Below are positions 15,968 to 23,400 of a stretch of DNA of 41,567 bases, piece after piece. The notes below the pieces were generated by a model that was given only the letters and a program-made list of their open reading frames with translations, searched no databases and was not told the DNA's origin. The position numbers and the translations under genes were made by a program. The stretch's first letter is position 1, and each line of letters begins with the position of its first letter. This DNA is from Clostridia bacterium (GTDB lineage: Bacteria; Bacillota; Clostridia; RGIG7378), in contig JAFYSJ010000013.1 in assembly GCA_017559445.1 (NCBI GenBank), forward strand, positions 1 through 41,567, in the 5' to 3' direction.

Positions 15968-16453
15968 CTAAATGTTCTTCCCGTAATAGAGCACTGTTTC
16001 CCCATCCTCGAACTCAGTGAGAACTAATTCTGTATATCCCCAGTGCTCGTAAACGGCGCGGTTTCGGAGTTCGCACTGCTCTACGCCAATAGTAAGTTGA
16101 TTATATCCACGCTGTCTTGCCCTTTGTTCCATCAGTTTGCAAAGTTTTGACACATGGCCTTGGCCTTCGTATTCCTTGATAATCCTGAGAGCGTTCACAT
16201 TTGCTATCCTTTGACCATCTGCCAAAACAGTTCTTCCCCTAATAGCACTACATTTGGAAGAATAAAGCAATGTTCCCTCGCCAACTGGTCGTCCGTCTAT
16301 TACAACCACAAAGGTTTCTGCTTTACCTTCTCTGTTATATCCAATATATTGGTCGCGCCACTTAATCCAGCGGACATCGCCAGGGTTATCTGCTATGTTC
16401 ATGGCCCAGATTTGCTCTAAGTCCTGAATTGTTGCCAGCCTGTACTCTACCAT
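15968..16453 (-). CDS. GNAT family N-acetyltransferase
   Basis: 161 residues. The central strand-helix unit IANVNALRIIKEYEGQGHVSKLCKLMEQRARQRG contains the acetyl-CoA pyrophosphate loop, with EGQGHVSKL in place of the usual RGxGxGxxL. The C-terminal LRNRAVYEHWGYTEL matches the conserved late GNAT motif. Substrate unknown. Its ATG lies two bases after the stop of the upstream phosphatase gene, so the two are almost certainly in one operon. Confidence 0.88.
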   Translation of the reverse strand: MVEYRLATIQDLEQIWAMNIADNPGDVRWIKWRDQYIGYNREGKAETFVVVIDGRPVGEGTLLYSSKCSAIRGRTVLADGQRIANVNALRIIKEYEGQGHVSKLCKLMEQRARQRGYNQLTIGVEQCELRNRAVYEHWGYTELVLTEFEDGETVLYYGKNI

Positions 16454-16455
16454 GT

Positions 16456-16920
16456 CTACCTCTGGAGGTGCTCCAATAAGCCCACGCAGCCATCGTAAAT
16501 ATCCTGATATGCAATATCGAATCTATCTGTGTACCATGGATCTGCCACATCACCACCGCGTTCTGTGTACTCCATAAGTTTATGTAGCTTGTTGTCCGAA
16601 TCGGAGCCGAAAAGTCTCAGCATGTTGCGCATGTTGTTGCTGTCCATGCACACCAAAAGGTCGTATTTGTCGTAGTCGGCCCTTGTGAGCTGAACTGCAC
16701 GCTTGCCCTCAGCGGAAATACCGTGTCTAGCAAGCTCTGCCTTAGCTGGAGGATATACGGGATTACCCACGCCGCCCCAAATTTCTTCGCTGCTAGTAGC
16801 ACAAGATGCAATGTAGAACTTATCAGAAAGTCCTGCCTCCTGAACCATGCGTTTAAAAATGAATTCCGCCATAGGGCTTCTGCAAATGTTGCCGTGGCAA
16901 ACGAATAAAACCTTGGTCAT
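16456..16920 (-). CDS. Low molecular weight protein-tyrosine phosphatase
   Basis: 154 residues with the family P-loop VCHGNICRSPMAE at the N-terminus (CX5R: Cys8, Arg14) and the general-acid loop VADPWYTDRF near residue 128. These two motifs and the length are fully typical. The enzyme removes phosphate from tyrosine or arginine residues in the cytosol. It has an AGGAGG-type site before the ATG and is first in the cluster with the GNAT and metallophosphatase genes. Confidence 0.95.
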   Translation of the reverse strand: MTKVLFVCHGNICRSPMAEFIFKRMVQEAGLSDKFYIASCATSSEEIWGGVGNPVYPPAKAELARHGISAEGKRAVQLTRADYDKYDLLVCMDSNNMRNMLRLFGSDSDNKLHKLMEYTERGGDVADPWYTDRFDIAYQDIYDGCVGLLEHLQR

Positions 16921-16940
16921 ATTTCCTCCTTGTGTGAATG

Positions 16941-17030
16941 TTAGGACAATTCAATTATGTGTTCTACCATGAACTCCAAATCCTTTCGAATTTTTTGAAC
17001 ATAGTAATCATCTGATTTTTCGTTATCCAT
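16941..17030 (-). pseudogene. HepT-like (HEPN) toxin gene stub
   Basis: A 29-codon frame starts at an ATG that overlaps the last eight bases of the MNT gene (ATGGATAA) and reads DDYYVQKIRKDLEFMVEHIIELS before a TAA. The DxYYxxKIxxDxEFxxEH pattern matches the first helix of HepT/DUF86 HEPN proteins. These are normally about 110-140 residues long and carry the RX4-6H RNase motif far downstream, which is absent. Its position directly after the MNT gene is that of the toxin in MntA-HepT pairs. The rest of the gene is missing before the LMW phosphatase gene. It is short, so the assignment rests on pattern plus context. Confidence 0.6.
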
Positions 17031-17496
17031 ATATTTTTATTCCATCCTTAAATATTTCCTCAGTTAACTCAAGATTATCCTTTAACTGACCCATATCTAA
17101 GACGTCTACCCTCTTGCAAAGAGCGGTCCTTATTTCTTCCACTAAGCCATAAAACTTTAATCCCTTTACGGCAGTAGAAAGCAAAAGGTCCACATCACTC
17201 GTGGGCGATGCTTTACCTTTTGCATAAGATCCAAAAAGATAGCAAAACCTTACTTCATATCTATCAAAAACCTTTGAACACTTTCTTGCTATATCCTCTA
17301 TCTCCAAAAGTCCAGTTTCTTCGTCGATGTAGTTTATCTTAGATAACCGTTCAACAATATAGTTATACTTGATTGTGTTTTGTTTTGAAGTGTCATTCTC
17401 ATATGACTTATATGAGCGCAACGAAATGCCAACAAAATCTGCGACTGCTTGTTGTGTCATTTTCTTTTCATATCTTAATTCTTTTAAGCTAATCAT
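17023..17496 (-). CDS. XRE-type HTH fused to an MNT nucleotidyltransferase (antitoxin-like)
   Basis: 157 residues. Residues 1-60 form a helix-turn-helix (KKMTQQAVADFVGISLRSYKSYEND). The C-terminal domain has the minimal nucleotidyltransferase motif LFGSYAKGKASPTSDVDLLL (GSxxxGx8DxD). MNT proteins such as MntA neutralise the adjacent HEPN toxin HepT by AMPylating a tyrosine. Here the toxin gene is reduced to a 29-codon stub, so the antitoxin appears orphaned. The start at 17496 is chosen for the GGAGG before it; the longer frame would cover that site. The N-terminal HTH and the palindrome in the promoter suggest that it represses itself. Confidence 0.85.
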   Translation of the reverse strand: MISLKELRYEKKMTQQAVADFVGISLRSYKSYENDTSKQNTIKYNYIVERLSKINYIDEETGLLEIEDIARKCSKVFDRYEVRFCYLFGSYAKGKASPTSDVDLLLSTAVKGLKFYGLVEEIRTALCKRVDVLDMGQLKDNLELTEEIFKDGIKIYG

Positions 17497-17497
17497 A

Positions 17498-17544
17498 TTT
17501 GCACCTCCAGTCATATATTAGTGCAATATTTGCACCAAAGTCAA
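17498..17544 (-). promoter_or_regulatory. Promoter and operator of the HTH-MNT gene
   Basis: On the minus strand, TTGACT (17539-17544) and TAATAT (17515-17520) are 18 bp apart. The perfect inverted repeat GTGCAA-ATA-TTGCAC (17521-17535) fills the space between them. A further half-site GGTGCAAA (17498-17505) overlaps the leader and ribosome-binding region. A repressor bound here would block RNA polymerase, as in many XRE-type autorepressors. Confidence 0.72.
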
Positions 17545-17641
17545 TGCAGCAGGCAAATATTACCTCTAAAACTGAGCAAACATCAAAACACCTTCCACCT
17601 CCCGATTCTGCCACTCTCACTATACTCGTTCGACAAACAAA

Positions 17642-17671
17642 AAAACAACACCTATTTCTAGATGTTGTTTT
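17642..17671. terminator. Hairpin terminator upstream of the HTH-MNT unit
   Basis: Perfect stem AAAACAACA / TGTTGTTTT with a 12-base loop, flanked by A on one side and T on the other. It lies between the MazG gene (which ends at 17732, minus) and the HTH-MNT promoter and probably ends the DUF2075-mazG transcript. Confidence 0.65.
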
Positions 17672-17731
17672 GAAACTCAAATCAATTAATTTTGACTCTG
17701 GATCATAGCGGCTATCCCAAACACTAAAATT

Positions 17732-18070
17732 CTATCCCTTAAGCTCCGTATATTTATCCTTGTTGCCGTAAGCCTTGTCCACAGGATACTTTTTGCAATT
17801 GCGTTCCACCTTTTGCTGGATTATTTCATCCAAATCCAGGCCGCAAGCATCTGCCATAAGAATAGAGTAGCATAAAACATCTGCAAGCTCCTCGCGAATC
17901 TTATCCATTTTATCCTGACACACCACATCCTGAGCACTCCACTGAAAAACTTCAAGAAGTTCTGCAGCCTCCAAGCTAATGGAAATAGCTAAATCCTTGG
18001 GATTATGGAACTGTTTCCAGTTTCTATCGTCTCTGAACTGAAGCACTTTATCTATGGTTTGCTGTGTCAT
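17732..18070 (-). CDS. MazG-like nucleotide pyrophosphohydrolase
   Basis: 112 residues, the single-domain RS21-C6/dCTPase-type MazG fold. Metal-binding acidic motifs are visible as EAAELLEVFQW (EExxE-like) and EELADVLCYSILMAD (ExxD). Family members hydrolyse non-canonical or deoxy nucleoside triphosphates to monophosphates, or lower the nucleotide pool under stress. It overlaps the 3' end of the DUF2075 gene by 23 bases, with AGGAGGTG before its ATG, so the pair is translationally coupled. The pairing suggests a shared role in nucleic-acid or nucleotide surveillance, which is an inference. Confidence 0.88.
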   Translation of the reverse strand: MTQQTIDKVLQFRDDRNWKQFHNPKDLAISISLEAAELLEVFQWSAQDVVCQDKMDKIREELADVLCYSILMADACGLDLDEIIQQKVERNCKKYPVDKAYGNKDKYTELKG

Positions 18071-19946
18071 GGGGCACCTCCTGTTGTTTTCTCGTAACCT
18101 GTTCTAATCGAAGTCTTAAGTAGTCTCTCAACTTTGCATCTTCACAGTATATATAGCAACCCTTTTGTCCTCGTGAAAGAAGTGTCTTATATGTATTCCT
18201 AATAATCCTATCTGCCAGCTTCCTATCCTCATCTGTCTTTACATTCTGGATAGTCTTATCTCTCTTAAGATATCTTTGATTATAGTCTGTAATAACCTTT
18301 CCATCCTCATAACGCATATCTTTTCCAATTATGATTCCTACATAATCAAATTCTAAGCCCTGCGTAGAATGAATACACCCAACCTGCTCGAAGGAGTTTT
18401 CGTGTGTTGCAAACTCGTTAGTATTAAAATTCCACTGTGCCTCAAACCCGTCTGGCAATTTTATATCTATTAAACTCTTATCGTTATCGCTAACCCAAGG
18501 ATAGCAGTAACCCGCAATCATTCTAGCCTTGTTTCTAGTGTTTTTTAGTCGAAGAGCCTCTCTCATTTCACATGGATTATCAAATATCTGAATATCATAT
18601 TCCCCATCAAAATAACGAGCATTTGCTGTGGATCTAATCTGCAGTGCATCATCCAAAAACGCAATGTATCCGTCTGAGCCATTGCATCTAAACTGAGATG
18701 TTAGCTTTAGGCTCTGTCCGTAATGGACCACGGACCCTAATGCTTCTGCTTGAGTCTTTATTTCCTCAACAGTACCAATATCCTTCATGGTAACAATCTG
18801 ATCCTCATCCACAAAGAAAACACTTATCTTAGCTGCGTTGATAATTTCTTTTACCTGATTTTCTCCCTGATTTCCATAAAGTCCTGACTTCAAGTTCAAT
18901 CTGTGGGCTTCATCTACCAAAATACAATCATATATATCTTGGGGCGCCTCATAAAATCCTCCTGAGGATTTAAACAATCCTTTCAAGTACGATAACTTAT
19001 ATCTTCCCTTAATTAAGCTCTGAGAAAATGTAAATCTAGGCGCACCATTTTTTGTAACATATATGGCCGAATAAGCATTATTGATAATCTTTGCAAGCAA
19101 ATTAATGGCAATAACAGATTTTCCTGTGCCTGGTCCACCTTGAACAATGATGGTATGCTTTTTGTTATCCTTAATCGTATTTTGAACAAGCTTCAGCACA
19201 GTAGCATATGCCACCTGCTGCTCATCAATCATTTCGAACTCTTCGTTTCCGTTAAGAACACTTCCAACTGTTTCCTGTAAAGACTTAGAAGGCTTAAGTT
19301 TTCCGTGTTCAATAATTTCAAAAAGCTTCTTGTCTGATGGTTTACTTGCATGTTTTACAATAAATTCTGCCAATTCCATTCCATCTTGCTCAAGGAACGC
19401 TGGAGCATCTTTTATTGCTTCACTATATTTTTCATGACAAATTTGATCTCTATATGCCTCTTGGTAATTATGCAAGTAAGCACAAGGCACCAAGCCTATA
19501 TTATTTTCCCTAACAGACTCATTAAAATGTTCGATTAATTTCGCATATGAATACGCCTGCTGTGAAGGATGAGCTACTTCTCGGTTCGCCCCACCGGTAA
19601 AGGCAATAACTACATTTTCTCTACTTGTTGCTTGGCACTTTTCCCACTGTTTGAGTTCTACTATAACTACGTTATCCTTTGAACCATCAGAACCACCAAC
19701 CATAAAATCTACGCGCTTTGATGTCAGCGGTATTTGATACTCCAAGGCTACCTGTACGTCGTTATGAATTCTACTATCTGCCATAATTAGAGCCATTCTT
19801 TGTAGCGACGCTTTCCACGAATTAAACTCTGCAAGGCTCTCTCGTCTAATGCCCATCTCTACAAACAAATCGTCGAGACGACGAGCTACGTTGCCATTTA
19901 TAACATCACGCTGAAATGAATATTTATTTCCAGAATATACGATCAT
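18048..19946 (-). CDS. DUF2075 (schlafen-like) helicase with an N-terminal nuclease-like domain
   Basis: 632 residues. A P-loop NTPase of the DUF2075/COG3410 type occupies the C-terminal two thirds: Walker A GGPGTGKS at residues 270-277, Walker B ILVDEAH, a DEDQ motif, an FRCNGSDGYIAFLD segment and the late helicase motif STQGLEFDYVGIIIG. The N-terminal 200 residues contain RVDFMVG followed by VVIVELKQW. The D80...E97-x-K99 arrangement is the pattern of PD-(D/E)xK nucleases, with E69 as a possible extra ligand. The start at 19946 has AGAGGTAG upstream. It is coupled to the MazG gene. A defence or nucleic-acid-processing role is plausible but unproven. Confidence 0.85.
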   Translation of the reverse strand: MIVYSGNKYSFQRDVINGNVARRLDDLFVEMGIRRESLAEFNSWKASLQRMALIMADSRIHNDVQVALEYQIPLTSKRVDFMVGGSDGSKDNVVIVELKQWEKCQATSRENVVIAFTGGANREVAHPSQQAYSYAKLIEHFNESVRENNIGLVPCAYLHNYQEAYRDQICHEKYSEAIKDAPAFLEQDGMELAEFIVKHASKPSDKKLFEIIEHGKLKPSKSLQETVGSVLNGNEEFEMIDEQQVAYATVLKLVQNTIKDNKKHTIIVQGGPGTGKSVIAINLLAKIINNAYSAIYVTKNGAPRFTFSQSLIKGRYKLSYLKGLFKSSGGFYEAPQDIYDCILVDEAHRLNLKSGLYGNQGENQVKEIINAAKISVFFVDEDQIVTMKDIGTVEEIKTQAEALGSVVHYGQSLKLTSQFRCNGSDGYIAFLDDALQIRSTANARYFDGEYDIQIFDNPCEMREALRLKNTRNKARMIAGYCYPWVSDNDKSLIDIKLPDGFEAQWNFNTNEFATHENSFEQVGCIHSTQGLEFDYVGIIIGKDMRYEDGKVITDYNQRYLKRDKTIQNVKTDEDRKLADRIIRNTYKTLLSRGQKGCYIYCEDAKLRDYLRLRLEQVTRKQQEVPHDTANHR

Positions 19947-20024
19947 AGCTCTACCTCTGCTCTTTTCGACAAAAAACGACAATTTATAAAGTTATTATAT
20001 CCCTTTTCCTTATGTATGTCTCCA

Positions 20025-20060
20025 CAAAAATCACCCTCCCATAACAACGAGAAGGTGATG
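20025..20060 (-). terminator. Terminator after the Fic remnant
   Basis: On the minus strand ATCACCTTCTC can pair with GGGAGGGTGAT across a short loop (GTTGTTAT) with one mismatch, followed by TTTTTG. It sits directly downstream of the Fic fragment and upstream of the DUF2075 gene. Confidence 0.65.
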
Positions 20061-20067
20061 TCTAATG

Positions 20068-20364
20068 CTAATATTCACTTCTAAAATAATCTAAATACGC
20101 TTTGTATTTATCTTGAGCTGTTAAGCAGGTGTCTCGTAAAAATCCTCTTTCAATATGCCACTGCTTTAGTCCCTGATAATAGTATATCTTGAGCGTATCC
20201 TCAATTATAAACGGCACAATATTATTCTTCAGGCACTCTTTGAACATAATCAATCTGCCAATACGACCATTTCCATCTTGAATCGGGTGAATTTTCTCAA
20301 ACTTAACATGGAAATCCAAAATATCATCAAAATTCTTTTCTTTTCTATCGGCAAAATTTTTCCT
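20068..20364 (-). pseudogene. Fic family protein, N-terminally truncated remnant
   Basis: The open frame begins after an in-frame TAA (20365-20367) and has no convincing start codon. It encodes about 98 residues, including the Fic motif HPIQDGNGRIGR (HPFx[D/E]GNGRxxR with Phe replaced by Ile), and then the usual family end (DTCLTAQDKYKAYLDYF). Intact Fic proteins of this group are several hundred residues long, so the N-terminal part, including any inhibitory helix and DNA-binding domain, is gone. A TTG at 20319 could start an 83-residue product that would still hold the motif, but the frame upstream is homologous-looking Fic sequence, which favours truncation. Fic enzymes AMPylate protein targets. 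Confidence 0.75.
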
Positions 20365-20395
20365 TTAACCGCTTATATATCTTGCCGATACAATG

Positions 20396-20425
20396 CAAAA
20401 AGCCCTCCCACTACGGGAGAGCCCT
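20396..20425 (-). terminator. Terminator of the giant surface-protein gene
   Basis: Minus-strand stem GCTCTCCC / GGGAGGGC with loop GTAGT and one T-G pair, followed by TTTTT. It lies about 30 bp after the stop of the 1,932-residue gene. Confidence 0.82.
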
Positions 20426-20454
20426 TTGCTGCCTTTTGCGTATTACACACACAT

Positions 20455-23400
20455 CTATCTTAAGAATGATCTGCGATTTTTAGAACCAAGTATACAAATG
20501 CTTACGCCGCTGGCCAACATAGCCATCATCCATATCCACATTCCATTACCTGTTCCTGTCTGTTCGGGTGTTACCTCTGGAAGTTCGGGAACTTCAGGTT
20601 CCTCAGGAGCCTCATAGTAATTAATAAATATTACTGCATCAGCCTCGTTTTCACCCTCACTGTAAATATACTCCATTGAGAGCGTTCCGTCTAGCATATC
20701 TACAACATTTACTACAACTTTAAACTCTCTTTCATCATACTTTACAGTTTCATCGTTTCCTGCAACTTCCACTACCTTATAGGTATAAACGCCTTCCTCA
20801 GATACTGCAATAGAATCGAAAGGTACTACACCGTCTGCCAAGTTTGTAGATGTTGCAATCAGGTTTCCTTCACTGTCATAAAGGTTAAATGTGAACTCTC
20901 CCTCTACTAAATCTCGTCCTACCAATTCCTTAATGGCAGAAATCTCAATTTCTGTAGCCTCAACCTTATATGTATTTGTGAACTTAATCTGGCCTCCTTC
21001 TGTTACATCCACATACTGCACAACTTCTGTCAAAAGGCCATCCACCATTTCCTTTGAAAGTGTTTCCTTAACAAGCTTAGTGCTTTGAACCTTAAGCTCA
21101 CCGTCTGTTGCCATTACAACCTCAACTCTCAAGTGGTATGCTGCCATATCGTAAGTGATGCACTTTTCATTTCCAACAATTTCCGTTGCCTTGAAGTGAT
21201 ATACTCCTTCTTCTGGAAGCAAAATCTTATCAAAGGAAACGACACCATTTTCGTCGTTTGCAACTACACTGCCAACCTGCTGACCTGTTACCACATTAAG
21301 GAGCTTGAACTGGAATTCTCCCTTGACCAAAGGTCTACCCACAAGTTCCTTAAGCACATCGAATTCTGTGGAAACATCGTAAGTAATCGCTGTTGGAACA
21401 AAGCCATTCTTAAACACAATGCCACTAGCTACCATGTCGTTCTTAACATATGTAACCTTGGCGCTAAGCTTACCCTGGGAGTCATCTGTTACTGTAACAG
21501 TTACAATGTACTCTGCCTTATCATAGTCATATCTAGCATCTGTTCCTGCCAGCTCAACAATTCTATACACATAAGTACCAGGACGGTCATAGGTGGTGCT
21601 GCCAAAGAGGATCAGTCCCTTAGCGTCGTTTGTCACAACTGCATTTTCGGGCATTGGAGCACCACTTGTAACCGCGGAAATCTGGAACTGGAACTCTCCG
21701 TCCTGCATTTCCTTACCTGTCAAAATTTTGTTTCCCTCTAACGTTACAGTTACATCTGTTGGATCATAAACGTTATGGAAAACAATATCTTCTACAACAC
21801 TTGCGCCATTGGTAATCGCTACCTTTGCTGTAACTGTTTCGCCATTATCTGTAACGATAACTGTCACCTGGTACACTGTTGTGTCGTATGTAAATCCACC
21901 AATCTTGTTGTCCTGGGACTCTGTTACAAGATAAACATATGTGTTTCCTTTGTGCTGGTCACCAAACTCAATTGGAGCAAAGGCGAAATTGCCTTCTGCA
22001 TCGTTTGTTGCAACTGTACCTACTGGCATTGGAGCGCCCTCTGTTACAGCAGTCAAAACAAACTGGAACTCATTTGCATTAAGAACTCTATTATTTGTAA
22101 TTGTCTTTTCGCCAGAGATCACAACATAGTCAGACTCAGATGGTACGTACTGGTTAACAAATACTGGATTTGTTGCACCTTGTGGCAAGCCAGAGATTGT
22201 CATGTCTGCACTGATTGTGCCATCTCCATTGTCCTTTACAACTACATCCACTCTGTATACCTGTTGAGAGTACAGAATGTTATTAATCTTCTGTCCTGCA
22301 TTAATCTCAGCCAGGTAGTATGTGTAAGTTGTTCCAGCCATTGTAGCTCTATCTGCTGCATATGTAAGGGAAATAGTTGTCTTACCCTGAGCGTTTGTAA
22401 GACCAGAACGTACAATCTCAACCTCTTCTGAGCTATTAAGTGGATCTTGATCATACAAAGCGAACTGGTATCCGTTAAGACTATGGCCACCATTTATTTG
22501 CTTGTCGATATTAATTACTACTGTAGCCTGTCCCTCTGGAGCATAACCATTGGTGAAAGTAGCTTCTACCTGCCATTGGCCAGTAACAGTTGTATTAATC
22601 TCGTTTCTCACTGACAGGATCTCTAAATCGCCATCCATGTCAGCATCGGCAACTACCACGACAAATCTACGCTCAGCCAAGTCGTATGTAACGCCACCCT
22701 GATTACCTACCTGCTCTGTTACTCTATAGTAATATGTGCCTGCCTCGACAAATATTTCATTTGCCAATGTGAACAAAGCTGTCTTAACAGTGTCTGTGTC
22801 GGAAATTGTCTTTGTAGCAACAACAGTACCTACTGCACCCTGATTTGCTCCTGCCAATCTCTCTAAAACAAAGGTGTACTGCTCTCCTGGCACCCACTCT
22901 GTGCGGTTACCTGTGATTTCCTTAGAAACCAGCACCTTCATATCTGTTCCTGAAACAGCAACTGGGCTGTACTTATTAACCACAACAGCTCTATGACCCA
23001 TATCTACATCCACAATACCTGTCATGCTGCTGTCTTCTTCCACAAACTCAAAACCTGCTGGTACATTTGTCTCAACCACAGTGAATTGTGTCTTTTCAGG
23101 AATACCGCGAACAACTACAGAGTGTCCCGCTGACAAAGCTACTGTAAACTTTCCATCCTGACCAACCTGAATTTCTCCAAGAGAAGACTGGAATGTGCCA
23201 CTGACTGCCTTGCCCTTGCTATCCTTAAGGGTAATTTCCATTGTGAACTTAACAGATTCAGCCACGTTCACCACGTTGCCCTGGTTATCCACAACCTGCT
23301 TTGTAATAACCAAGTCGCCTTCACCCAATGCTGTATTAACAAACTCCACGTCGTCGATAAGGAACTGAGCCACTGTGCCAGTTGCCACATTACCTGTGTA

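Noticed and set aside
16941-17030. Functional 29-residue small protein
   Set aside because: It matches the beginning of a longer HEPN family and overlaps the MNT gene exactly as a toxin would, so truncation is the better reading.
20455-20640. Plus-strand ORFs opposite the giant surface-protein gene
   Set aside because: Several long open frames occur on the plus strand between 20455 and 26250, but all are antisense to the repeat protein and lack start signals.
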